Shown: positions 45,165 through 54,760, counted from the first letter of the stretch. The stretch: DNA of 64,000 nt from Formosa algae (GCF_001439665.1 NZ_LMAK01000003.1:1-64000); one strand, 5' to 3'. The notes: generated by a model from the letters alone, not told the origin. Translations and numbers: made by a program.

Positions 45165-45213
45165 ACAATATTTTAGTCAGATTTTAGTTTTACACTAAGA
45201 CAAATTAATTCAA

Positions 45214-45246
45214 TTTGTTAAGAGCTAATCTTATTTGTTATATTTG
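45214..45246 (+). promoter_or_regulatory. Promoter upstream of the DUF6089-uppS-bamA run
   Basis: TTTG at 45214-45217, a 21-nt spacer and TATATTTG at 45239-45246 give a full -33/-7 match. The start of transcription would fall near 45252, 11 nt before the ATG. Confidence 0.7.
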
Positions 45247-45262
45247 CAAACTTTAAAACCGC

Positions 45263-45865
45263 ATGAAGTATATACTAGTACTTGTTATAAGTCTTTTTTG
45301 TTTACAATCTAGCTATTCCCAAATACATGAATTTGGAATATTTCTAGGTGGTAGTAATTTAATAGGAGATTATGGAGAGCCCAGTTTCGTAAACCCTAAT
45401 CAGGTTGCTTTTGGAGGAATCTATAAATGGAACAAAAGTTCTAGACATTCTTGGAGAGTTTCTGGAGTAATTACCGAACTAGAGCTTAATATACCTGATA
45501 GAAAAGACTCAAAAACGGTAGGCGAATTGTCTGCAGGTTTGGAATTTAATTTTTTTGATTTTGATTTGCATCATTCTGGAGCTCAAGGCACACCTTATAT
45601 ATATACAGGTTTAAGTGTTTTGAACCATACAAATTCAGATTTAAAAAAGAAATGGGCATTAGCTTTACCCATGGTTTTGGGTTATAAATTTAGACTTAAC
45701 AGGTCTTTTAATATAGGTGCAGAAGTTGGAGCCCGATATGCGTTTGCAGACGATATCGATACTAGTGAGGATATAGGAAATACATACAATAACGATTGGT
45801 ATGTGTTTACAGGATTAACACTAACTTATACCTTTGGTAGAAATCCGTGTTATTGCACAAATTAA
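45263..45865 (+). CDS. DUF6089-type outer-membrane beta-barrel protein
   Basis: 200 residues. A signal peptide ends YSQ. The mature part has alternating strands with FGIFLGGSNLIGDYG near its start, GAEVGARYAFADDIDTS, and the end NDWYVFTGLTLTYTFGRNPC. This fits the DUF6089 family, found in flavobacteria in front of uppS and bamA. It is probably an eight-stranded or similar outer-membrane barrel of unknown role. Its position suggests involvement in envelope assembly. Confidence 0.83.
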   Translation: MKYILVLVISLFCLQSSYSQIHEFGIFLGGSNLIGDYGEPSFVNPNQVAFGGIYKWNKSSRHSWRVSGVITELELNIPDRKDSKTVGELSAGLEFNFFDFDLHHSGAQGTPYIYTGLSVLNHTNSDLKKKWALALPMVLGYKFRLNRSFNIGAEVGARYAFADDIDTSEDIGNTYNNDWYVFTGLTLTYTFGRNPCYCTN

Positions 45866-45872
45866 ATAGATT

Positions 45873-46607
45873 TTGAAAGAAAACATTAATACAGATAGAT
45901 TACCCAAACATATCGCCATTATTATGGATGGTAACGGACGTTGGGCAAAACAAAAAGGATTGCTTCGAGCAATCGGGCATGAGAACGGAACAAAATCTGT
46001 TAGAGAAACTGTTGAGAGTTGCGCAGAACTAGGTATAGAAAACTTAACATTATACGCATTTTCTACAGAGAATTGGAACAGACCAAAATTAGAAGTCGAC
46101 ACACTTATGAAGCTTCTAGTTAGTTCTTTAAAAAAAGAAATTAAAACATTACAAGACAATAACATCAAATTAAATGCGATAGGAAATTTAACATCCTTAC
46201 CTAAAAAAGTATTTAAAGAACTTCATGAAGTTATTGCCAAAACAGAGAAGAATACACGCATGACTCTTACTCTTGCCCTAAGCTACGGATCAAGAGAAGA
46301 ATTAATTTCTGCAGTTAAAGAAATTAGTGATAAAGTTAAAAATAATATAATTTCTTCTGAAAATATTGATGAATCAGTTATAAATAAGCATCTTTACACG
46401 CAAAATTTACCAGACGTAGACTTGCTTATACGTACTAGCGGAGAACAACGTATAAGCAACTTTTTACTTTGGCAAATAGCCTATGCCGAATTATATTTTA
46501 CAGATGTACTTTGGCCGGACTTTACTAGGCAACATTTGTATGATGCTATTATTGATTATCAAAAAAGAGAACGCCGTTTTGGAAAAACAAGTGAACAACT
46601 TAGCTAA
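45873..46607 (+). CDS. uppS: Isoprenyl transferase (undecaprenyl diphosphate synthase)
   Basis: Makes the C55 carrier lipid used for peptidoglycan and surface polysaccharide. The 244-residue protein has HIAIIMDGNGRWAKQKG with the catalytic Asp19, LTLYAFSTENWNRP, and RTSGEQRISNFLLWQIAYAE. The start is TTG at 45873; the only earlier in-frame codon before the stop is ATT. It lies 7 bp after the DUF6089 gene and 10 bp before bamA, so one operon is likely. Confidence 0.95.
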   Translation: MKENINTDRLPKHIAIIMDGNGRWAKQKGLLRAIGHENGTKSVRETVESCAELGIENLTLYAFSTENWNRPKLEVDTLMKLLVSSLKKEIKTLQDNNIKLNAIGNLTSLPKKVFKELHEVIAKTEKNTRMTLTLALSYGSREELISAVKEISDKVKNNIISSENIDESVINKHLYTQNLPDVDLLIRTSGEQRISNFLLWQIAYAELYFTDVLWPDFTRQHLYDAIIDYQKRERRFGKTSEQLS

Positions 46608-46617
46608 TTCATTATCA

Positions 46618-49209
46618 TTGAAAACATATTTACCATTCATTTTTATTTTATTCTTTTCATTAACATCTAATCTTGTTAGTGCTCAGGCTTCAGCCAACGG
46701 AAAAAAATACACCATTTCAGACATTACCGTATCCGGTAATTCTAGCTTTAGCGAACAAACTATTGTAACCTATTCTGGACTTAGAAAAGGATCGCAAATA
46801 TTAATTCCTGGAGAAGAAATTAGCGAATCTATCAAGAAACTTTGGAAATCTGGACTCTTTAGCGATATCGAAATTTACATTAAAGATATTGAAGGCGACA
46901 CAGCTAGTTTAGAAATACATTTATTTGACCTACCTGAATTAACAAATTTAAGAATTACAGGTGTGAAAAAAGGTAAAATGGATGACATTATTGAGGAAAA
47001 CAACCTTAATGAAGGCGTTAAAATCACAGAAAACTTAATCACCACAACAAAAAACTACTTAGAATCTAAGTATAGAAAAGATGGTTACTTTAATTCTAAA
47101 GTTATTGTAAGAACATATCCTATAGAAGATTCCATAGCAAAACCCCGTGTTAACATGATTGTTGCTATTGAAAAAGGTGAAAAAGTAAAAGTAAAAGATA
47201 TTAATTTTGAAGGCAATACCGTTTTAGCAGATAAAAAGCTTCTTGCTAGTATGAAAAATACTAAAAAGAAAATGATTTTACGTGCTTGGAAACGTTCAAA
47301 ATTTATTGAAGACGACTATAAAACAGATTTAGTAAGCATAATAGATACCTATAAAGAAAACGGATATAGAGATGCTCGTATCATTTCAGATAGTGTATAT
47401 GCCAACGACAATAAAACGGTTTCTATTGATATTAAAGTTGAAGAAGGTAGCAAGTATACTTTTGGAGAAATTAACTTTTTAGGAAACTCTGTTTACACAG
47501 ACGAATATTTAAGTGCTGTATTAAGAGTTCGTAAAGGAGATACATATAATGGTGTATTATTAGAAAAAGGGATTGCAGACGAATCTAGACCAGATGGTAA
47601 CGACATTACCAACTTATACCAAAACAATGGGTATTTATTCTCGACAATTAACCCTGTAGAAACGAATGCAGATGGAAATGTAATAGACATGGAAATCAGA
47701 ATTTCTGAAGGAAAACCAGTGCATTTTAACGAAGTTACGGTTGTAGGTAACGAAAAAACAAATGACCACGTTATTTATCGTGAAATCCGGACTAGACCAG
47801 GAGAACTTTATAGTAAAGAGAATGTGGTAAGAACGGTTCGTGAATTAAGTCAGTTAGGCTTTTTCGATGCAGAACAAATTACACCAAACTTTAACAATCC
47901 AAATCCTAATGAAGGAACGATTGATATGGAATATGAAGTTGTAGAAACCGGATCTAGCCAGATTGAATTGCAAGGTGGTTACGGTGGTGGAGGTTTTATT
48001 GGTACGTTAGGACTTTCATTTAATAACTTCTCATTAAAAAACATATTTAATAAAGAAGCATACAAGCCCTTACCAATGGGAGACGGACAGCAATTATCGT
48101 TACGTTTACAAGCGAGTCAGTTTTACAGAACGTATAGTTTTTCATTCTCAGAACCATGGATGGGTGGTGTAAAACCTGTACAATTTTCTACGTCACTGTC
48201 TTACTCAAATCAGTTCTTATACGATTCTAGTACAGGAGAAGCAGATAAAGACAGACGTTTTGATATTATTGGTATTACGGTTGGTTTAGCGAAACGTTTA
48301 TCTATTCCAGACGATTTCTTTACATTATCACAATCTGTAAGTTTACAACACTACAATCTTAAAAATTATAGTACAGGATTATTTACGTTCTCAGACGGAT
48401 ACTCTAACAGTTTAGCTTACACTATTGGTTTAACAAGAAACAATACTTGGAACGACCCTGTATTCCCATTAGGAGGTTCTAATTTTAGTGTTAGTGCTAA
48501 ATTATCTTTACCATACTCTTTAGTAAATGGTGTAGATTATGCCGACTTAGCTGAAGAACGTCAAGAGCAAGAAGACATTTATAACGATACAGAAGAATCT
48601 TCTGTAACAAGAACGGACGCTTACGAGCGTATGGGAGAAATTGACCAAGAACGTTTTAACTGGTTAGAATTTTATAAAATTAAGTTTAAAGGAGAATGGT
48701 ATACAAACATCATTGGTAAATTAGTTTTAAAACCAACAGTTGAATTTGGTTACTTAGGAGCCTACAACCAAGACAGAGGTGTTATCCCTTTCGAACGTTT
48801 CTATTTAGGAGGAGATGGTTTAGGAAGCTATAGTTTAGATGGTAGAGAAGCTGTTGCCTTACGTGGTTATGCTAACCAATCTATACAACCTGTAGATAGT
48901 AATGGAAATACTACAGAAGATGGGGCATCTATTTACAATAAATTCTCTTTAGAATTACGTTACCCAATAACACTAAAAGCATCTGCAAAAATATACGCCT
49001 TATCTTTTATAGAAGGTGGTGCTGCTTATAATGCTTTTAGCGACTATAACCCTTTCCAATTAAAACGATCTGCTGGTGTTGGATTACGTGTTTTTATGCC
49101 TGCATTTGGTTTATTAGGTATTGATTTTGGTTACGGTTTTGATCCTCTACCGGGAGAAATTAATGCAAACGGATGGGAAACTCACTTTATCATTGGACAA
49201 CAATTTTAA
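46618..49209 (+). CDS. bamA: Outer membrane protein assembly factor BamA
   Basis: Central insertase of outer-membrane beta-barrels. I start it at the TTG at 46618, 10 bp after uppS, because the next residues form a clean signal peptide (KTYLPFIFILFFSLTSNLVS, then AQA). Starts further upstream lie inside uppS and would bury the signal. That leaves 863 residues: POTRA repeats to about residue 460 (e.g. VSGNSSFSEQTIVTYSGLRK, KDINFEGNTVLADKKL) and a barrel with the VRGF-like loop ALRGYANQ. It ends with a terminal Phe. Two OmpH chaperone genes follow. Confidence 0.93.
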   Translation: MKTYLPFIFILFFSLTSNLVSAQASANGKKYTISDITVSGNSSFSEQTIVTYSGLRKGSQILIPGEEISESIKKLWKSGLFSDIEIYIKDIEGDTASLEIHLFDLPELTNLRITGVKKGKMDDIIEENNLNEGVKITENLITTTKNYLESKYRKDGYFNSKVIVRTYPIEDSIAKPRVNMIVAIEKGEKVKVKDINFEGNTVLADKKLLASMKNTKKKMILRAWKRSKFIEDDYKTDLVSIIDTYKENGYRDARIISDSVYANDNKTVSIDIKVEEGSKYTFGEINFLGNSVYTDEYLSAVLRVRKGDTYNGVLLEKGIADESRPDGNDITNLYQNNGYLFSTINPVETNADGNVIDMEIRISEGKPVHFNEVTVVGNEKTNDHVIYREIRTRPGELYSKENVVRTVRELSQLGFFDAEQITPNFNNPNPNEGTIDMEYEVVETGSSQIELQGGYGGGGFIGTLGLSFNNFSLKNIFNKEAYKPLPMGDGQQLSLRLQASQFYRTYSFSFSEPWMGGVKPVQFSTSLSYSNQFLYDSSTGEADKDRRFDIIGITVGLAKRLSIPDDFFTLSQSVSLQHYNLKNYSTGLFTFSDGYSNSLAYTIGLTRNNTWNDPVFPLGGSNFSVSAKLSLPYSLVNGVDYADLAEERQEQEDIYNDTEESSVTRTDAYERMGEIDQERFNWLEFYKIKFKGEWYTNIIGKLVLKPTVEFGYLGAYNQDRGVIPFERFYLGGDGLGSYSLDGREAVALRGYANQSIQPVDSNGNTTEDGASIYNKFSLELRYPITLKASAKIYALSFIEGGAAYNAFSDYNPFQLKRSAGVGLRVFMPAFGLLGIDFGYGFDPLPGEINANGWETHFIIGQQF

Positions 49210-49370
49210 TTTGGCATGATATTTTCTATAAGTACTTCACTGATTTACTACTTGTTTTAAAAGCTATAAAGTTAAAATTTGTTAATTTTGGAAACTTTAA
49301 ATCAAGTAGGGACAGAATATTTTAATTCATCTGTCGTTTGTAAAGTTTAGTAGTTAATGATTTTATTAAT

Positions 49371-50552
49371 ATGAAACAGATGAAAATACACGTTCTTTTT
49401 TTAATGACTGTAGTTGGTTTACTAAATTTTTCTGCCCAAGCACAACGTGGCGTAAGAATTGGTTATATAGATACAGAATATATCTTAGAACATATTCCTG
49501 AATACCAAGATGCGTCTTCACAATTAAACGATAAAGTATTACGCTGGAAAGCAGATATCGATTTAAAACTAAACGATATTGCACAAAAGCGAAAAGACCT
49601 TAGTAACGAAAAAGCACTTTTAACAACAGAGCTTTACGAAGAACGTAAAGAAGATATTGATTACGAAGAGAAAGAAATCTTAGATCAGCAACAAAAACGC
49701 TTCGGTCCGAACGGCGATTTAATGGTTCAAAAAAAACAATTAATTCAGCCCATACAAGATCAGATCTTTTCAGCAGTACAAGATATTGCAGCCTCTAAAC
49801 AATACGATTTTATATTCGATAAATCTGCAGATTTAGTGATGCTATATTCAGCAGAGCGGTACGATATTAGCGAACTTGTTTTACGAAGTATTAATAGAAC
49901 CTCTAAGCGCCAACAAGCACAAACAAAAGCACAACGACGTGCAGCTGCAGAAGAAGATATTGTTCCAGACTACAATCCAGAGTTAGAAGCTAGAGAAAAA
50001 GCACAAGCAGATAAAATATCAGAGCGTGAACAATTAGAAGAGCAACGCCGACAAGAAATTTTAGAAGCAAGAGAAGCTAGCAAACAAGAAGCTATTGCTA
50101 GACGACAAAAAATTCTAGAAGATAGAGAAGCTGCTAGACAAGAAAAATTAGCTGCTAGAAATAAAGTTTCTGATAATTCAGAAAATAATGATACATTAGC
50201 GACCTCTGAGGAAACTGTTGAAGAATCAGTGGCTAGTGAAGAAAAAAAGGTTGAAGATAGTAACGCTTCTGCGCCTACAGAATATGATTTAGAAACCATA
50301 TCTGAACCCGCTACTGTATCAGATTCAGAAAAAACAGAAACAGAAGAAACAAAAACGGAAACGGAAACAGAAACGACTGAGGAACCGAAAACTAAGGAAG
50401 AAATTCTTGAAGCGCGTAAACAACAAAAAATTAAAGATCGTGAAGCGCGAGAATTAGAATTAGAAGCACGAAAACAACGTATTCTTGAAGAGCGAGAAAA
50501 AGCAAGATTAGAACGCGAAGCCCAAGAGAATAGTGAAGATAACGGAGAGTAA
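49371..50552 (+). CDS. OmpH/Skp family protein with long charged C-terminal tail
   Basis: 393 residues. A signal peptide (ends SAQAQ) is followed by an OmpH/Skp domain to about residue 180: RIGYIDTEYILEHIPEYQDA, coiled-coil arms, and YDFIFDKSADLVMLY. The remaining 210 residues are a tail of basic/acidic helical repeats (EILEAREASKQEAIARRQKI, RILEEREKARLEREA) around an acidic Glu/Thr/Ser linker. Skp-type trimers carry unfolded outer-membrane proteins to BamA, just upstream. The tail is far longer than in classic Skp (about 160 residues). A -7 candidate TAATTTTG lies at 49283-49290. Confidence 0.88.
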   Translation: MKQMKIHVLFLMTVVGLLNFSAQAQRGVRIGYIDTEYILEHIPEYQDASSQLNDKVLRWKADIDLKLNDIAQKRKDLSNEKALLTTELYEERKEDIDYEEKEILDQQQKRFGPNGDLMVQKKQLIQPIQDQIFSAVQDIAASKQYDFIFDKSADLVMLYSAERYDISELVLRSINRTSKRQQAQTKAQRRAAAEEDIVPDYNPELEAREKAQADKISEREQLEEQRRQEILEAREASKQEAIARRQKILEDREAARQEKLAARNKVSDNSENNDTLATSEETVEESVASEEKKVEDSNASAPTEYDLETISEPATVSDSEKTETEETKTETETETTEEPKTKEEILEARKQQKIKDREARELELEARKQRILEEREKARLEREAQENSEDNGE

Positions 50553-50588
50553 ACAATAAAAATTATAACACAAATTAATACTTTAAAA

Positions 50589-51098
50589 ATGAAACAATTT
50601 AAAACACTTTTAATAGCAACAGCTTTATTTATTGGCGCATCATCTTTTGTACAAGCACAAAGTAAAGTTGCTCATATTAATACTCAAGAATTAGTTTCTT
50701 CAATGCCAGAAATGAAAACGGCTCAATCGCAAATGGAGAAATTAGGAAAAACGTATGAGACTGATATTAAAAATATGGCTACAGAGCTTGACACTAAAGT
50801 AAAGCAATACGATTCTGAGTCTGCTACTAAAACTCAAGAAGAAAATGCTAAACGTGTGCAAGAAGTACAAACTATGGAACAAAACATCCGTCAGTACCAA
50901 GCACAAGCTCAAAAAGACATGCAACAAAAAGAAATAGACTTATTACGTCCTATTACTGAAAAAGCTAAAGCTGCAATCTTAAAAGTAGCAAGAGCTCAAG
51001 GTTTCGATTATGTATTAGATGCCTCTCAAAATGGTGGTGTAATCATGGCCGATGGTAAAGACTTATTAGCTGATGTAAAAAAAGAATTAGGATTCTAA
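50589..51098 (+). CDS. OmpH/Skp family periplasmic chaperone
   Basis: 169 residues, the size of classic Skp. A signal peptide ends VQAQ. The mature protein has VAHINTQELVSSMPEMKTAQ, a long coiled-coil hairpin, then GFDYVLDASQNGGVIMADG. Trimers of this family hold outer-membrane proteins in the periplasm for delivery to BamA. It is 36 bp after the longer OmpH paralogue, so the two are co-transcribed. Confidence 0.94.
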   Translation: MKQFKTLLIATALFIGASSFVQAQSKVAHINTQELVSSMPEMKTAQSQMEKLGKTYETDIKNMATELDTKVKQYDSESATKTQEENAKRVQEVQTMEQNIRQYQAQAQKDMQQKEIDLLRPITEKAKAAILKVARAQGFDYVLDASQNGGVIMADGKDLLADVKKELGF

Positions 51099-51120
51099 TT
51101 TATAACATTAACAATATTTA

Positions 51121-51149
51121 AAAAGCTGCTTTTAATAAAGCGGCTTTTT
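51121..51149 (+). terminator. Terminator after the ompH pair
   Basis: A 12-bp stem (AAAAGCTGCTTT with AAAGCGGCTTTT, one G-U pair), a 4-nt loop and a T-run. It closes the bamA-ompH-ompH block before murI. Confidence 0.8.
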
Positions 51150-51162
51150 TTATTTTTACAAA

Positions 51163-51942
51163 ATGAGTACACAACCTATTGGCATATTCGATTCTGGTGT
51201 TGGAGGCACTTCTATTTATAAAGAAATTGAAGCCTTACTCCCTAATGAAAACACAATTTATTTAGCAGATAGTGCTAATGCTCCTTACGGTAATAAAACT
51301 GCTGAGGAAATTTTAGAATTAAGCATTAAAAACACCGAATTGCTTTTAAACAAGAATTGCAAGCTTATTATTGTTGCTTGTAATACAGCCACAACAAATG
51401 CCATTAAAACGCTTAGAACAACCTATAATGTCCCATTTATAGGTATTGAACCAGCCATTAAGCCAGCGTCTTTAAATAGTAAAACTAAAGCTGTTGGTAT
51501 ATTAGCCACAAAGGGCACACTGTCTAGCGCATTATTTCATAACACCACGAACTTATACCGTAACGATGTACAGGTAATAGAACAAGATGGAGATGGTATA
51601 GTCCCGTTAATAGAAGCAGGACAAACATTAAGTAAAGACATGGAAAGCTTACTTAAACAGTACTTAAAACCCATGATTGCTGCCAATATAGATTATTTGG
51701 TTTTAGGCTGTACCCACTACCCTTACCTCCTACCGCTATTATTACAACTTCTACCTAAACATGTAAAAATTATAGATTCTGGGGAAGCTGTAGCTAGACA
51801 GACTAAAGCTATTTTAAAAATTAAGGCATTACTTAATACACAAACAATTCCAGCAACACATGAGTTTTACACTAATGGTAATCCTAATGTTATGCATGAC
51901 CTACTTGGCCATAGCTATACTGTAAATGTGTGGAATTTTTAG
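51163..51942 (+). CDS. murI: Glutamate racemase
   Basis: Supplies D-glutamate for peptidoglycan. The 259-residue protein has the catalytic pair Cys73 (VACNTATT) and Cys183 (LGCTHYPYL), plus Asp10-Ser11 in IFDSGVGGTS. It starts just after a terminator, so it needs read-through or its own promoter. Its 3' end overlaps the convergent carbonic anhydrase gene by 4 nt. Confidence 0.96.
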   Translation: MSTQPIGIFDSGVGGTSIYKEIEALLPNENTIYLADSANAPYGNKTAEEILELSIKNTELLLNKNCKLIIVACNTATTNAIKTLRTTYNVPFIGIEPAIKPASLNSKTKAVGILATKGTLSSALFHNTTNLYRNDVQVIEQDGDGIVPLIEAGQTLSKDMESLLKQYLKPMIAANIDYLVLGCTHYPYLLPLLLQLLPKHVKIIDSGEAVARQTKAILKIKALLNTQTIPATHEFYTNGNPNVMHDLLGHSYTVNVWNF

Positions 51943-52463
51943 TTTTCGTCTTCGGCCTTAAACCAACCCGAATACTTTACGTAGTTATCTGCAATACGAT
52001 TAATTTCACCAGAAATTAATTCTTCGCTAATATCTTTTACTTTTTTAGCAGGCACACCAGCGTAAATACTACCAGATTCAACAATCGTATTTTTAGTAAC
52101 TACAGCGCCAGCTGCAATAATAGAATTACTTTCTATCACACAATCGTCCATCACTATACTTCCCATACCAATTAATACATTATCGTGAATTGTACAACCG
52201 TGTACTAAGGCATTATGACCAATAGAAACATTATTACCAATTGTAGTTGGAGATTTCTGATAAGTAGCATGAATTACAGCACCATCCTGTACGTTAACTT
52301 TATTGCCCATTTTTATAAAATGTACATCGCCACGAAGTACTGCATTAAACCAAATACTACATTCTTTCCCCATGCTTACTTCACCAACTATAGTGGCATT
52401 TTCAGCAATAAAACAATCATCTGGAATCTGTGGAGCGTGTCCATTTACAGCTTTTATAATCAT
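51939..52463 (-). CDS. Gamma-class carbonic anhydrase family protein
   Basis: A left-handed beta-helix protein of 174 residues with hexapeptide repeats. The three zinc-binding histidines are in place (His65, His83, His88: GAVIHATY, SIGHNALVHG), as are RGDVHFIKMGNKVNVQDGAV and QDG residues of the family. YrdA-type members bind zinc, but their carbonic anhydrase activity is often unproved. It converges on murI with a 4-nt overlap and follows the PorP/SprF gene by 21 bp. Confidence 0.92.
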   Translation of the reverse strand: MIIKAVNGHAPQIPDDCFIAENATIVGEVSMGKECSIWFNAVLRGDVHFIKMGNKVNVQDGAVIHATYQKSPTTIGNNVSIGHNALVHGCTIHDNVLIGMGSIVMDDCVIESNSIIAAGAVVTKNTIVESGSIYAGVPAKKVKDISEELISGEINRIADNYVKYSGWFKAEDEN

Positions 52464-52484
52464 AATTTTAACTTTTACACAAAG

Positions 52485-53489
52485 TTAGTTATTGCCTGGC
52501 AATCGACCATCATATTTTGGTCTCCTAATATTAAAATTATACCCCAATGAAAACTGATGATATCCCCCATTATTAAACACTATAGAATTTGTTTGATAAC
52601 TGTAGGTATAGGCAAATACAAATTGATTAATAGACAGCCCAAATATAGGTGTTAGATATTGTAGTTTTTGTTCACTTTCTCCGGAGCCATCTAAATATTC
52701 ACTTCCATTTAAACCAAGTCTATAAGACAACCCAAAGTACATTTTAGACTTTTCAAAATCTTTATAGACTTTAAAATTAAAATCAATAAATGTTTCTTTT
52801 GTTCCTTCTTTATATTGAAACATAATAGAAGGCTCATAATCGGTATCTAAACGTCTGGTGTGAAATACATTTCCAACAGAAAACAAGTAACGTCTTAGAT
52901 TATTTGTTATCTCAATGTCGTTATTTATTCCGTCGTTTTTTAAGATATTTTTTATTGTGGCGTGTATATAAGCACTAATAAACTGATAAGACACACCAAG
53001 ATCCATATTAAAATTGGTAGAACTTTGTTCTATCCCTGAGATTATAGGATCATAACCGCCATTAATAAAACTAGTCTCATCTAAATTATACTGAATAAAC
53101 CCAGCACTTAATCCGAAAGAAAGCATATCTAAATCGATATCATTTCTTGAAAACATGATATGGTGTGCATAGGTCGCATAGGCTCCTTTTTGTGAATGGT
53201 AACCATTTTTATCTGAATACAAAATTCCGCCAATTGCAGAAGGTGAATATCCGCCAATTCTACCATTTATACTGGCAGTCATTAAACTCGGACCATCGTC
53301 CTGCCCCAACCACTGTTGTCTTGCTGTAAGTCGCACTTGAGAGGAGTTAGCCACACCAGCCATGGAAGGATGAATTAAGTAAATATTATCTGTAAGATAA
53401 TCTGTGTAAATAGGTAGACCTTCTTGTGCCTTACCAAGTGAAGTTATCAATACAAAAAAGAAAACTAAACTATAAATCCTAAAATTCAT
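52485..53489 (-). CDS. PorP/SprF family type IX secretion system membrane protein
   Basis: 334 residues from the ATG ending at 53489 (a TTG six bases earlier is possible). A signal peptide ends GKAQ. The typical PorP/SprF start follows: IYTDYLTDNIYLIHPSMAG, VRLTARQQWLGQDDGPSLM, then GIQ-like barrel strands to FSLGYNFNI. This outer-membrane family serves gliding motility and type IX secretion. Usually such genes sit beside a large adhesin with a type B C-terminal signal; none is adjacent here, which makes it an orphan copy. A -7-like TATATTTG lies at 53565-53558. Confidence 0.9.
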   Translation of the reverse strand: MNFRIYSLVFFFVLITSLGKAQEGLPIYTDYLTDNIYLIHPSMAGVANSSQVRLTARQQWLGQDDGPSLMTASINGRIGGYSPSAIGGILYSDKNGYHSQKGAYATYAHHIMFSRNDIDLDMLSFGLSAGFIQYNLDETSFINGGYDPIISGIEQSSTNFNMDLGVSYQFISAYIHATIKNILKNDGINNDIEITNNLRRYLFSVGNVFHTRRLDTDYEPSIMFQYKEGTKETFIDFNFKVYKDFEKSKMYFGLSYRLGLNGSEYLDGSGESEQKLQYLTPIFGLSINQFVFAYTYSYQTNSIVFNNGGYHQFSLGYNFNIRRPKYDGRLPGNN

Positions 53490-53773
53490 GTACAAATGCG
53501 TTTGCTATTAATTCAGTTACAACATACTAAAGAGGGGAAGTCAGCATATTGCACGTCCAAATATATAAATTTAACGCTCATTTTGGTCTAAAGCGTGCTG
53601 AAAAAGAACGAAAAACATGAAATTCACCTGATTTTTCTGACACTTCATAGATGATTTATGTAAATCAACTTTAAATATAAGAAAAATCTTTCACATATTC
53701 TGTAGTATAATTTAAGAGTCTTAAACAGATAAGTAAAATTTAGTTTTGTTATTTTTGTCAAAATTATTTATAA

Positions 53774-54676
53774 ATGAAAACATTTAGTGTTTCAATACAA
53801 GAGACAACCAATCCAGCAATTATAAAATTTGAATTAAATCAATTCATCACAAAATATCAGAGTTTTGAATTTAACAATATAGACGAGGCCAAAAATTCAC
53901 CATTGGCACAACAATTATTCTATTTACCATTTGTAAAAAAGGTTTATATATCTGCTAATTTTATAGCCATAGAACGTTATAATATTGTAGAATGGAACGA
54001 TGTACAAGACGAAGTTTCTGAACAAATAGAAACTTATTTAAATAACGATGGAGTTATTGTTTTAGACGATAGTGCACCAAAGAAAACGGCTGTTACGGTT
54101 TATGCAGAAAGCACACCAAATCCAGCTGTACAAAAATTTGTCGCTAACAAAAAATTAGTGACTGCTATGTTTGAATTTACATCTATAGATGAAGCCAAAC
54201 TATCTCCTTTAGCTTCAGAATTGTTTCATTTCCCTTTTGTAAAGAGTGTATTTATAGACGAAAATTACGTATCGATTACCAAGTACGATATTGCAGAATG
54301 GCAGGATATTACAATGGAATTACGTGAATTTATTCGTGGATTTATAGAACAAGGAAAAGATGTCGTTCTTGCTGAAGCTCCAGAAGCATTAGGAAAAACA
54401 ACACCACAAATTGATGAATCGTTTGAGGCTATGGACGATATCTCTAAAGAGATTATAAATATTCTTGAAGAATACGTAAAACCAGCTGTAGCAAGCGATG
54501 GTGGTAATATCCAATTTCAGTCGTATGATGCAGATACTAAAACGGTAAAAGTAATTCTTCAAGGTGCTTGTAGCGGATGTCCGTCGTCTACATTTACATT
54601 AAAAAATGGTATTGAGAACATGCTTAAAGAAATGCTTAGTGGCAAAGTAGATTATGTAGAAGCGATTAACGGATAA
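53774..54676 (+). CDS. Nfu-type iron-sulfur cluster carrier with duplicated N-terminal domain
   Basis: 300 residues. Two Nfu N-terminal domains occur in tandem (about 1-95 and 107-200), each with a NPA motif (TTNPAIIKFE, STPNPAVQKF) and a SPLA ... FPFVK stretch. Residues about 220-300 form the NifU C-terminal domain with the cluster-binding CSGCPSSTFTL (Cys-x-x-Cys). Such proteins pass [4Fe-4S] clusters to target enzymes. Standard Nfu has one N-terminal domain. A -7 box TATTTTTG lies at 53750-53757, and a very long hairpin terminator follows. Confidence 0.9.
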   Translation: MKTFSVSIQETTNPAIIKFELNQFITKYQSFEFNNIDEAKNSPLAQQLFYLPFVKKVYISANFIAIERYNIVEWNDVQDEVSEQIETYLNNDGVIVLDDSAPKKTAVTVYAESTPNPAVQKFVANKKLVTAMFEFTSIDEAKLSPLASELFHFPFVKSVFIDENYVSITKYDIAEWQDITMELREFIRGFIEQGKDVVLAEAPEALGKTTPQIDESFEAMDDISKEIINILEEYVKPAVASDGGNIQFQSYDADTKTVKVILQGACSGCPSSTFTLKNGIENMLKEMLSGKVDYVEAING

Positions 54677-54704
54677 GCTTGTTTACAGAGACTTACCGTT
54701 TCAT

Positions 54705-54760
54705 TTAAATAAGAAAAAACGCACAGTATTACTTAATATTGGGCGTTTTTTCTTATTTAA
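54705..54760. terminator. Long bidirectional hairpin after the Nfu gene
   Basis: An 18-bp perfect stem (54705-54722 with 54743-54760; core AAGAAAAAACGC) continues inward through a partly paired CAGTATT/AATATTG. It contains T-runs on both strands. It is longer than any other terminator in this window. Confidence 0.8.

Noticed and set aside
46483-46617. Longer bamA beginning inside uppS
   Set aside because: It would place 45 residues before a clear signal peptide; the TTG at 46618 fits better.
49970-50299. Minus-strand open frame of 109 codons in the OmpH tail region
   Set aside because: Low-complexity Ser/Ala/Leu shadow of the Glu/Arg-rich tail.
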